A stretch of DNA of 5,102 nt from Firmicutes bacterium UBA7709 (GTDB taxonomy: Bacteria > Bacillota_A > Clostridia > Peptostreptococcales > Anaerovoracaceae), in assembly GCA_002482405.1 (NCBI GenBank), contig DLFX01000268.1, positions 2,668 through 7,769 on the forward strand. The letters are read 5' to 3'. The notes beneath the pieces were generated by a model, which was given only the letters and a program-made list of their open reading frames with translations, searched no databases and was not told the origin of the DNA. Both the position numbers and the translations under genes were made by a program. Positions 1 to 5,102 of this stretch are shown here, piece by piece. Within the stretch, counting starts at the first letter, position 1; each line of letters begins with the position of its first letter.

Positions 1-1014
1 CCCAGCAAGGTAAAGGGGAAAAGTCAGTTCCAGCTCCTCATGGATAAGCTCCCGTCCGACCACAAGGCCCGCTGGTTTGCGGGAGCCGCTCTCAACTCTG
101 CGGAGCAGGCCATGGCATCGGTGCTCTCCACCGTGCTGTCCCGTCTGAATGCTTTTCTCGACTCCGAAATGGAGCAGATACTCTGCTTTGAAACAGCCAT
201 TGATGCGGAGAAATTCTGTAATGAAAAATCCGCACTGTTTATCGTGCTCCCCGAAGAAGATTTGACCAAGTATTTTATGGTCAGCCTTATGATTCAGCAG
301 CTCTACCGGGAGATCCTCGCAGTTGCGGATGAAAACGGCGGCAAGCTGAAAAACCGCGTGATGTTTTACTGCGATGAGCTCGGAACGCTTCCAGCCATTG
401 AATCGCTCGAATTAATTTTTAGTGCCTCACGCTCACGACGGCTTTCTATGGTGCCGATCATACAATCATTCGGTCAGCTCCAAAAGAATTACGGTAAAGA
501 GGGTTCAGAAATCATCGTAGACAACTGCCAGGACACTATCTTCGGCGGCTTCGCGCCGAACAGTCAGACGGCAGAGGTGCTGAGTAAGGCATTGGGCAGC
601 CGCACCGTCATGAGCGGCAGCGTAAGCCGGGGAAAGAATGATCCCAGCCAGTCCTTGCAGATGATGGAGCGTCCACTCATGACGCCTGACGAACTCAAAT
701 CCATTCCCAAGGGTAACTTTGTTGTGATGAAAACCGGCACCCATCCCATGAGGACAAAACTGCGACTGTTCCTTGATTGGGGCATCCGTTTCGGAGATCC
801 CTATACCGTGGAGGAAAAGGCGCACCGAAAAGTGGTCTATGCCGATAAGCAGACATTGGAGGAAAACATCGTCCGCAAGCACATGGCCTGCATGATGGTG
901 GACGAAGAGACCGGAGAAATATTGGAGCCGCCAGCAGGAACAGGAACCCTTCATACGCCGGTAGCAGAACCATCTGAAAATACCATGCGCCGCCGTAATG
1001 TACTCAAAACGTAA
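1..1014 (+). CDS. VirD4/TraG-like type IV coupling protein, CD1115-like, C-terminal part (5' end outside window)
   Basis: The reading frame is open from base 1, so this is the last 337 residues of a gene that starts outside the window; the first ATG at 40 is internal. Family members are usually close to 600 residues. Such proteins are membrane-anchored hexameric ATPases that pass the relaxase-DNA complex to the mating channel during conjugation. Visible signs are a Walker B-like strand VMFYCDELG (visible residues 120-128, acidic pair D125/E126), the SRSRRLSMVPIIQSFGQL region (143-160) with the Q155 typical of the TraG/VirD4 ATPase core, and the segment IIVDNCQDTIFGGF that follows. Walker A and the N-terminal membrane helices lie upstream and cannot be seen. 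The tail from about residue 290 is hydrophilic and probably contacts substrate or partner (inference). It is followed after 11 nt by a helix-turn-helix gene, as in Tn1549/CTn-type elements of Clostridia. No frameshift is seen in the visible part. Confidence 0.93.
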   Translation, partial: PSKVKGKSQFQLLMDKLPSDHKARWFAGAALNSAEQAMASVLSTVLSRLNAFLDSEMEQILCFETAIDAEKFCNEKSALFIVLPEEDLTKYFMVSLMIQQLYREILAVADENGGKLKNRVMFYCDELGTLPAIESLELIFSASRSRRLSMVPIIQSFGQLQKNYGKEGSEIIVDNCQDTIFGGFAPNSQTAEVLSKALGSRTVMSGSVSRGKNDPSQSLQMMERPLMTPDELKSIPKGNFVVMKTGTHPMRTKLRLFLDWGIRFGDPYTVEEKAHRKVVYADKQTLEENIVRKHMACMMVDEETGEILEPPAGTGTLHTPVAEPSENTMRRRNVLKT

Positions 1015-1020
1015 AGGAGG
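1013..1020 (+). promoter_or_regulatory. Ribosome binding site of the HTH gene
   Basis: AAAGGAGG lies 5 nt before the ATG at 1026 and shares bases with the TAA stop codon of the coupling protein gene. The strong match and the closeness suggest translation coupled to the upstream gene and fix the start of the small HTH protein. Confidence 0.85.
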
Positions 1021-1025
1021 TTCCC

Positions 1026-1292
1026 ATGAGTTACTTCAACCACATTTATACCGCCTCGCCTGATGAGCTTCCCCATCGGGCGAGGACTGTTTATATATAT
1101 CTTTGTGACCGGGCAGGCAAAGGAGCTGACTGCTGGCCCGCGGTAAAAACTATTGCCTCCGACTTGCAGCTCTCCCGTAGTACCGTCAAGCGCGCCCTGC
1201 ATGATCTGGTCAAGGCGGGGCTTATTGAAAAGGAACCACGCTATCGGGAGAATGGGAGCAATACATCCAACCGCTTTATTTTAAGAAAATAG
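1026..1292 (+). CDS. Small helix-turn-helix (HTH_36-like) DNA-binding protein of a conjugative element
   Basis: This 88-residue protein is nearly all one winged-helix domain. The N-terminal part (residues 1-30) contains LPHRARTVYIYLCDRA. The HTH follows: KTIASDLQLS (41-50), a recognition helix around SRSTVKRALHDLVKAG (50-65), then a wing with LIEKEPRYRENG and NTSNRFIL (66-86). The layout resembles HTH_36/replication-initiator-type domains and the small HTH proteins that often follow the VirD4-like gene in Tn1549/CTn elements. The expected role is DNA binding, as a regulator of transfer genes or an accessory factor; the target is unknown. The start is set by the strong ribosome binding site 5 nt upstream. 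The gene probably forms an operon with the coupling protein gene. A terminator follows 18 nt after the stop, and the downstream mating-channel genes expected in such elements are absent. Confidence 0.88.
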   Translation: MSYFNHIYTASPDELPHRARTVYIYLCDRAGKGADCWPAVKTIASDLQLSRSTVKRALHDLVKAGLIEKEPRYRENGSNTSNRFILRK

Positions 1293-1310
1293 CAGGCTGC
1301 GCAAAGCGAA

Positions 1311-1348
1311 AAGACGGATTTCCCGCCAAGGAGATACTCCGTTTTTTT
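1311..1348 (+). terminator. Intrinsic terminator after the HTH gene, probably bidirectional
   Basis: AAGACGGA (1311-1318) pairs with the TCCGT and following T residues around 1338-1345, with one G-T wobble. An inner arm TTTCC/GGAGA continues the structure around the loop CGCCAA. Seven T residues follow on the + strand. On the - strand the same stem is followed by CTTTTC, so it could also stop leftward transcription arriving from the small minus-strand genes. The position between converging genes fits that reading. No folding energy was computed. Confidence 0.7.
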
Positions 1349-1580
1349 GATGGACCGAGGAGCGGTTCGTTGTGAACCCCCAAGAACCTCTCACTCTAAA
1401 AATTTTTTATCACAGAGAAAGAACATGAAGCATATGAGGTTTTGATATTGGAACCCGACTGTTTTTGCTTTTTGCCACGAAAATGGAGTGAACGGCGAAA
1501 CTGATCCGCAAAAAAGCCGAGGTGCCCGTTTCTTTTTCTGGTGATTCGGTTCTGCCTGCCGAAAAGGTCTGGACATCTCA

Positions 1581-1625
1581 AGAGCGGCGGTCATCTCTGT
1601 CAACAGGACGGCCGCCTCTCTTTTT
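1581..1625 (+). terminator. Terminator-like hairpin, + strand orientation
   Basis: AGAGCGGCGG (1581-1590) pairs with CCGCCTCTCT (1612-1621), 9 of 10 positions with one C/T mismatch, and a run of T residues (1621-1625) follows. The stem is GC-rich, so the structure should be stable, although the loop is long (21 nt) and contains a small CTGT/ACAG arm. It points rightward, where no + strand gene is evident. On the minus strand it lies just after the 56-residue gene but lacks a T run. It may end an unrecognised + strand RNA or simply act as a 3' hairpin for the minus-strand mRNA. Confidence 0.45.
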
Positions 1626-1639
1626 GCTACTGGATTTTC

Positions 1640-1810
1640 TTATGTTTCGTCGTCTGTGTCCTCCGGCACTTTGGGGTTAAACATCACAATATCGGGCTCC
1701 GGCGAATCTATGTACATTTGCTCGGTCTTCTGCTGCGCCTTTTGCAAGAGCTCAATCGCATCCGTCTGAGCGTTAAAAAGCTGGCGATACATCGCTTGAT
1801 AATCTGGCAT
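1640..1810 (-). CDS. 56-residue acidic small protein, unknown function
   Basis: A short minus-strand gene runs from ATG at 1810 to TAA at 1640 and encodes 56 residues beginning MPDYQAMYRQLF. It has a near-consensus ribosome binding site, AAAGGAGG, 8 nt upstream, which is the main evidence that it is real. The first 33 residues look like an amphipathic helix rich in Gln and Ala. The second half, from about residue 34, is likely extended and acidic: SPEPDIVMFNPKVPEDTDDET. There is no signal peptide, membrane segment or metal-binding motif. It lies 54 nt downstream of the 224-residue gene on the same strand, so the two are probably co-transcribed. Small proteins of this shape can act as antitoxins, anti-regulators or chaperones, but nothing in the sequence picks one. 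I do not recognise the family. Confidence 0.75.
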   Translation of the reverse strand: MPDYQAMYRQLFNAQTDAIELLQKAQQKTEQMYIDSPEPDIVMFNPKVPEDTDDET

Positions 1811-1818
1811 TAGGAAAA

Positions 1819-1826
1819 CCTCCTTT
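1819..1826 (-). promoter_or_regulatory. Strong ribosome binding site of the 56-residue gene
   Basis: Read on the minus strand the sequence is AAAGGAGG, separated by 8 nt from the ATG at 1810. This is the same core as the site before the HTH gene and supports translation of a gene too short for usual length cut-offs. Confidence 0.8.
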
Positions 1827-1864
1827 ACTTTCTTGTCAAAGCCTATAAAAATACATTCACATCG

Positions 1865-2539
1865 TTACGGAGTGTCGGGCAGACTGTCCAGCAGAAGCTG
1901 GAACATCTGTCTGCTGGTTTCTTGGTCACGGGTGGTGAGTCTGCAGAGCAGGTCATCGGTAAGCCCCTGTGCAAATACCGCTGCCAGCGGTGCAATTAGA
2001 AACCGCTGTTTGAGCCGTCGATTGAGTTCCTCCATCATCGACTCGCCAGCAAGATGGGAAATCTGGTTGTAGAGTTGCCGCAGGTGGATTTCATCAACCA
2101 TACCGTTCAGAGCCATTTCCTGCTCCTCCACAAACCCGGTGGTAGCGTATGCCATCAGTTCGTCAGCCAGCGGGAAAAAGAGCAGGCATAGCCGTGTGTA
2201 ACGCTCTTGGAAAAGAAGCTCTCCCTCCAGTTTTGCATGAGTCTCTTTCACCCTCTGGCAAAGCGTATGTTCCTTTTCCGGCTCAGTACCATCCAGTGCA
2301 TGAAAGCAAAGGTTCTGAAACTCGCCGCCAGATTGATAGCCTGCGTCGGCGGCCTCGTAAGCCAGCGCATTCGAAACCCCCTCAAAAAAGAGAGAGAGGT
2401 AGCAATCCAGCAGATATCCCTGCTTGCCCATCCGCTGCCGGATCTGCTTTGCAAACTGAAAAAGCGGCAGTAGAGAACCGCCTGTGACCTCGCCGTCGAG
2501 TCTGCCAAAAAAGCTGTCCCTGTGTTCAAAGATGTTCAT
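1865..2539 (-). CDS. 224-residue protein of unknown function, mostly helical, soluble
   Basis: The chosen start, ATG at 2539 (MNIFEHRDSFFGRL), has AAAGG 10 nt upstream. In-frame ATG (2584) and TTG (2599) further upstream would add 15 or 20 residues; they lie in a stretch that reads better as the end of another gene. The protein is predicted to be mainly alpha-helical with amphipathic helices and many Leu, Phe, Gln and Glu residues. There is no signal peptide, clear membrane helix, P-loop, HTH or Cys/His metal cluster. Recurrent features are LLPLFQFAKQIRQRMGKQGY near residues 22-41, LLDCYLSLFFEGVSNAL shortly after, and a C-terminal part with EELNRRLKQRFLIAPLAAVF. I do not recognise a family. 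It probably shares a transcript with the 56-residue gene 54 nt downstream. Reading is clean with no internal stop, and codon use resembles the neighbouring element genes. It may be accessory cargo of the conjugative element (inference). Confidence 0.75.
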   Translation of the reverse strand: MNIFEHRDSFFGRLDGEVTGGSLLPLFQFAKQIRQRMGKQGYLLDCYLSLFFEGVSNALAYEAADAGYQSGGEFQNLCFHALDGTEPEKEHTLCQRVKETHAKLEGELLFQERYTRLCLLFFPLADELMAYATTGFVEEQEMALNGMVDEIHLRQLYNQISHLAGESMMEELNRRLKQRFLIAPLAAVFAQGLTDDLLCRLTTRDQETSRQMFQLLLDSLPDTP

Positions 2540-2645
2540 TCGATCCCGACCTTTCTGAAAATAGTCGGGAATTTCCCTTATCATTAAAAGCGCATGCAAA
2601 GGCAGGGGCTGTCACTCCAAAACCCATGCACGCGCCAATTACAAG
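2526..2645 (-). pseudogene. Possible 3' remnant of a membrane-protein gene
   Basis: On the minus strand the frame ending at TGA 2526 encodes a hydrophobic stretch, [19 protein letters not shown], followed by the polar tail [20 protein letters not shown] and two more residues. This reads like a last membrane helix and a cytoplasmic or exported tail. The frame stays open further right, but from about 2646 it is only the antisense of the ABC gene, so the true 5' part seems lost. The end overlaps the 224-residue gene by 14 nt in another frame, as co-translated neighbours often do. The evidence is composition and position only. The alternative is non-coding leader DNA of the 224-residue gene. No family can be named. 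Confidence 0.35.
2544..2570. repeat. Perfect 7-bp inverted repeat upstream of the 224-residue gene
   Basis: TCCCGAC (2544-2550) and GTCGGGA (2564-2570) form a perfect inverted repeat with a 13-nt spacer. On the minus-strand mRNA this would be a hairpin 4 nt before the ATG at 2539, with the AAAGG ribosome binding site mostly in the loop. It could tune translation or be an operator; neither is shown. It could also be chance. Confidence 0.4.
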
Positions 2646-2984
2646 CAAGGCGGCACCAATGTATCCGGAGGCCAGAAGCAGCGACTGTGTATTGCGCGGG
2701 CGCTGCTGAAAAAGCCCAAAATCCTGATTCTGGACGACTCTACCAGCGCGGTTGACACCAAAACCGACAAATTGATCCGTCAGGCGTTTCGAAAAGACAT
2801 CCCGGACACGACGAAAATTATCATCGCGCAGCGCGTTTCCTCCGTTCAGGACGCCGACAAGATTATCGTGCTGAACGACGGAAAAATTCATGCGGTCGGC
2901 ACGCACGATCAACTGCTCCAAACCTGTGATATTTATAGAGAAGTCTACGAATCTCAGAACAAAGGGGGTGTTCTCCATGAGTAA
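2646..2984 (+). pseudogene. 5'-truncated ABC exporter subunit (end of ATP-binding domain only)
   Basis: Recognisable homology begins at [14 protein letters not shown] and runs 112 residues to the TAA at 2982. It includes the signature motif VSGGQ, Walker B with D-loop [12 protein letters not shown] and the switch region IIIAQRVSS. The roughly 450 preceding residues of a normal exporter half (six membrane helices, Walker A, Q-loop) are missing. The frame upstream reads into unrelated sequence and meets TAG at 2562-2564, with no proper start. Asp (2736-2738) replaces the usual catalytic Glu, and Gln (2829-2831) replaces the switch His. That is the pattern of the degenerate-site partner in heterodimeric exporters such as TM287/288, BmrCD and LmrCD. 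It overlaps the intact partner by 8 nt. The remnant cannot transport by itself. A misassembled join is the main alternative to a true deletion. Confidence 0.85.
2961..2968 (+). promoter_or_regulatory. Ribosome binding site deciding the start of the intact ABC gene
   Basis: AAAGGGGG precedes the ATG at 2977 by 8 nt. It favours this start over the in-frame ATG at 2890, which would add 29 residues that are an out-of-frame reading of the upstream subunit. Confidence 0.7.
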
Positions 2985-4908
2985 AATGCCGTTAAAGGAA
3001 AATGCAGGAGCGCATGGCAAGCCGTCGATACAGCGTTTCAAGCCTGGTACAATCAAAAGGCTGTTTTCCTACATGACCGAATACAGAATTCAGCTCATTT
3101 TCGTCGTCGTCTGTATCCTGTTAAGCGCGGTTGCGGCCGCGGCAACCTCTGTGTTCCTCCAGATACTGATCGACGAGTGCATTGTTCCTTTGCTTGGGCA
3201 GACGCATCCCGTATTTACGGAGTTGATCAAGGCGACCTGCGTTATGGGCCTGATCTATGTCGTCGGCGTGCTTTCCACCTTGTTTTACAACCGGGCAATG
3301 GTCGTCATCGCACAGGGCACACTTAAAAAGATCCGCGACAAAATGTTTGCGCATATGCAGACCCTGCCGATCCGATATTTCGATACGCACACGCACGGCG
3401 ACGTTATGAGCCGCTATACCAACGATACCGATACGCTGCGCCAGGCCATTACGCAGAGTTTGCCGCAGATGTTCTCCTCCATCGTCTCGGTGGCGGCGTC
3501 ATTTGTAGCCATGCTTTATCTCAGCGTCGGGCTGACTGCGTTTGTCGCGGTATTTTCTTTTATTTTGCTGAAGGTCATCAAGGCCCTGGTCGGCAGGAGC
3601 GGGACTTTCTTCATGAAGCAGCAGCAATCCCTGGGCGACGTCAACGGCTATATCGAAGAAATGGTCAACGGCCAGAAGGTCATAAAAGTCTTCTGCCATG
3701 AGAAAAAGGCTGAAGAAGGATTTGACAAAAAGAATGACGAGCTCTGCTACTGCGCGACCGAGGCGAATACATACGGCAATGTCACGATGCCAGTTGTCGG
3801 GAATATGGGTTATCTGCTCTATGTACTTGTCGCCGTTATCGGAGGCGCGGCCGGTATAGCGAGCCTTCCCAACCTGAGTCTTACCGGTATCCATGCGCTG
3901 ACAATCGGTACGATCATATCCTTTCTTACACTATCCCGCGCTTTTATTAATCCGATTGGCCAAGTCTCCATGCAGTTCAATATGGTGGTCATGGCGCTTG
4001 CCGGCGCGTCCAGAATTTTTGAACTGATGGATGAGGATAGCGAACAGGACAACGGGTACGTCACGCTCGTCAATGCAAAAATAGAAAACGGCGAAGTCAA
4101 GGAGTGTGAAGAAAGAACGGATACATGGGCATGGAAGCATCCGCACAGCGACGGGACGCTAACCTATACGCCGCTCCAGGGGGACATCCGCTTTTTAGAC
4201 GTAGACTTCGGCTACGAAGAAAACAAAACCGTTCTGCACAACATTACGCTATACGCTAAGCCCGGCCAAAAGGTTGCATTTGTCGGAGCGACCGGCGCAG
4301 GAAAAACGACGATCACTAATCTGATCAACCGTTTTTACGATATTGCCGATGGAAAAATCCGGTATGACGGAATCAACATCAACAAGATAAAAAAGGCCGA
4401 TCTTCGCCGTTCGCTCGGTATGGTTTTACAGGACGTGAACCTGTTTACGGGGACGGTTATGGACAATATCCGCTACGGCGAGCTGGACGCGACGGATGAA
4501 GAGTGTATCGCAGCCGCCAAGCTCGCCAACGCCGATGGTTTTATCCGCATGCTTCCGCAGGGGTATCACACCGTGCTGGAAGGCGACGGCAGTGGTCTTT
4601 CCCAAGGGCAACGGCAGCTCATTTCCATTGCCCGCGCTGCTGTGGCCGATCCGCCCGTCATGATTTTGGACGAAGCCACTTCCTCGATTGATACCCGAAC
4701 CGAGGCTATCGTCCAAAAAGGCATGGATGCCTTGATGAAAGGCAGGACGGTTTTTGTGATCGCCCACCGCCTGTCAACCGTTCAGAATGCCAACGTCATT
4801 ATGGTGCTCGAGGATGGCCGCATCACCGAGCGGGGCACCCACGAACAGCTTATTGAAGAAAGAGGAAAATACTATCAGTTGTATACGGGCGCATTTGAAC
4901 TTGAATAA
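2977..4908 (+). CDS. ABC exporter half-transporter (membrane plus ATP-binding domains), canonical-site partner of a heterodimer
   Basis: This 643-residue protein fuses a six-helix exporter membrane domain (hydrophobic segments near residues 38-62, 86-106, 166-205 and 273-335) to an ATP-binding domain. Motifs are Walker [10 protein letters not shown] (437-445), Q-loop Q485, signature LSQGQ (541-545), Walker [10 protein letters not shown] with D565 and catalytic E566, and switch H597. A polar insert around residues 365-405, between the two domains, is seen in many Clostridia members of this group. ATP hydrolysis would drive export of a drug, peptide or lipid; the substrate cannot be inferred. 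The Gln in the signature, with the defects in the truncated upstream gene, marks it as the catalytically competent half of a heterodimer. The ATG overlaps the upstream stop (ATGAGTAA), so translation was probably coupled. With the partner truncated it may be inactive, or may work as a homodimer or with another partner. Confidence 0.95.
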   Translation: MSKMPLKENAGAHGKPSIQRFKPGTIKRLFSYMTEYRIQLIFVVVCILLSAVAAAATSVFLQILIDECIVPLLGQTHPVFTELIKATCVMGLIYVVGVLSTLFYNRAMVVIAQGTLKKIRDKMFAHMQTLPIRYFDTHTHGDVMSRYTNDTDTLRQAITQSLPQMFSSIVSVAASFVAMLYLSVGLTAFVAVFSFILLKVIKALVGRSGTFFMKQQQSLGDVNGYIEEMVNGQKVIKVFCHEKKAEEGFDKKNDELCYCATEANTYGNVTMPVVGNMGYLLYVLVAVIGGAAGIASLPNLSLTGIHALTIGTIISFLTLSRAFINPIGQVSMQFNMVVMALAGASRIFELMDEDSEQDNGYVTLVNAKIENGEVKECEERTDTWAWKHPHSDGTLTYTPLQGDIRFLDVDFGYEENKTVLHNITLYAKPGQKVAFVGATGAGKTTITNLINRFYDIADGKIRYDGININKIKKADLRRSLGMVLQDVNLFTGTVMDNIRYGELDATDEECIAAAKLANADGFIRMLPQGYHTVLEGDGSGLSQGQRQLISIARAAVADPPVMILDEATSSIDTRTEAIVQKGMDALMKGRTVFVIAHRLSTVQNANVIMVLEDGRITERGTHEQLIEERGKYYQLYTGAFELE

Positions 4909-5017
4909 TAAAGCGAATAATGCATTGGAGCTTTGTCGTTCTCGCTCTCCGCAGAGTATTGTCCTCATAATAGAACAAGATTAGAGTAGTGATTTGCATT
5001 TATATGGGCAATAAAAA
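4909..5017. other. Intergenic region after the ABC gene
   Basis: This stretch has no credible gene. Short frames crossing it are extensions of out-of-frame readings of the ABC gene. Base composition becomes AT-rich towards its right side. I see no motif before the inverted repeat that starts at 5018. Confidence 0.5.
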
Positions 5018-5060
5018 AGACTGTATCAAAGCGATATCTAAACTCGCTTAGATACAGTCT
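5018..5060 (-). terminator. Long inverted repeat, intrinsic terminator best oriented for the minus strand
   Basis: AGACTGTATC (5018-5027) and GATACAGTCT (5051-5060) pair perfectly over 10 bp. After an A/A mismatch, AAGCGA (5029-5034) pairs with TCGCTT (5044-5049), leaving a 9-nt loop. On the minus strand the stem is followed by a T run (complement of A at 5013-5018), the classic terminator form. On the + strand, where it follows the ABC gene, the stem lacks a good T run but could still act as a 3' hairpin. An insertion-element end is an alternative, but no partner copy is visible. Confidence 0.6.
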
Positions 5061-5067
5061 CTGCATA

Positions 5068-5095
5068 TTCACTATGTAAAAATAAAGTATATAAT
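5068..5095 (+). promoter_or_regulatory. Possible sigma-70-type promoter facing out of the window
   Basis: TATAAT (5090-5095) is a perfect -10 box. TTCACT (5068-5073), 16 bp upstream, matches the -35 consensus at four of six positions. The surroundings are AT-rich and directly follow a terminator-like repeat, a usual place for the next promoter. The gene it would serve lies outside the window. AT-rich DNA gives such matches by chance. Confidence 0.3.
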
Positions 5096-5102
5096 TACAA
5101 TA

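Larger units (their letters stand above)
1293..1639. other. Intergenic stretch without a convincing gene
   Basis: About 350 nt separate the HTH gene from the end of the 56-residue minus-strand gene. The stretch holds the terminator at 1311-1348, a small inverted repeat GGTTC/GAACC (1364-1368 with 1374-1378), an AT-rich patch near 1396-1412, and a terminator-like hairpin at 1581-1625. Open frames of 61-70 codons on the minus strand here have no good ribosome binding site and no recognisable content. I see no tRNA or known riboswitch. It may be leftover DNA of the conjugative element or the 3' untranslated region of the minus-strand transcript (inference). Confidence 0.5.

Noticed and set aside
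505..973. Minus-strand frames of 92 and 149 codons
   Set aside because: These are antisense shadows of the coupling protein, whose frame is supported by family motifs throughout.
1545..1563. TTCGG/CCGAA 5-bp inverted repeat as a possible origin-of-transfer or operator
   Set aside because: It is too short and isolated; no nick-site motif or neighbouring relaxase gene is visible.
1391..1603. Minus-strand frames of 61 and 70 codons downstream of the 56-residue gene
   Set aside because: They overlap each other in different frames, lack good ribosome binding sites, and have odd composition (basic or Phe/Cys-rich ends) with no recognisable domain.
1541..1813. + strand open frame of 90 codons
   Set aside because: It runs antisense to the 56-residue gene, contains the terminator-like hairpin, and lacks a convincing ribosome binding site; the minus-strand reading is better supported.
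2565..2645. Extending the truncated ABC frame leftward as genuine coding sequence
   Set aside because: The frame stays open to 2565, but the residues encoded (Lys, Cys, His-rich, no start) do not resemble the normal region before the signature motif.
2890..2976. Upstream in-frame ATG extending the intact ABC protein by 29 residues
   Set aside because: The extra residues overlap the upstream subunit's coding sequence and have no family resemblance; the ATG at 2977 has a ribosome binding site at the right distance and matches the usual overlap of such gene pairs.
3121..3894. Minus-strand frames inside the ABC gene
   Set aside because: They are shadows of a strongly supported gene; no start signals or domains are seen.

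Overview
The window looks like low-to-mid GC Firmicutes DNA, most likely a gut-type Clostridia. Three things point that way: AAAGGAGG-type ribosome binding sites, a VirD4-like coupling protein of the type carried by Tn1549/CTn-family integrative conjugative elements, and a Clostridia-style ABC exporter pair. It reads as a mosaic of accessory DNA, not a continuous chromosomal operon. No tRNA, rRNA, CRISPR array, transposase or integrase was seen.

Layout. Positions 1-1292 (+) hold the 3' end of a conjugative element's coupling protein gene, followed by an 88-residue helix-turn-helix gene that commonly sits next to it. A hairpin terminator that could work in both directions closes this block at 1311-1348. 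Positions 1349-1639 carry no convincing gene but include a second terminator-like hairpin at 1581-1625. Positions 1640-2539 (-) hold two uncharacterised genes in tandem, a 224-residue protein and a 56-residue acidic protein; the smaller one has a near-perfect ribosome binding site. Just upstream, positions 2526 to about 2645 (-) look like the tail of a gene for a membrane protein whose 5' part is missing.

At about 2640-2650 the sequence changes abruptly to the 3' end of a + strand ABC exporter subunit, which has lost its membrane domain and Walker A. This remnant overlaps by 8 nt the start of an intact 643-residue ABC exporter subunit (2977-4908). The motifs in the two proteins are complementary in the way expected for a heterodimeric exporter with one degenerate ATP site: Asp for the catalytic Glu and Gln for the switch His in the first, LSQGQ for LSGGQ in the second. 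The deletion has therefore probably orphaned the second subunit. The right end is AT-rich, with a long perfect inverted repeat (5018-5060) and a possible outward-facing promoter.

Together the window suggests a decayed or rearranged conjugative element: transfer genes stop after the helix-turn-helix gene, unknown cargo runs in the opposite direction, and a breakpoint joins the 3' parts of two oppositely oriented genes. The least explained and potentially new item is the 224-aa/56-aa gene pair. No complete known defence, toxin-antitoxin or biosynthetic system could be supported.
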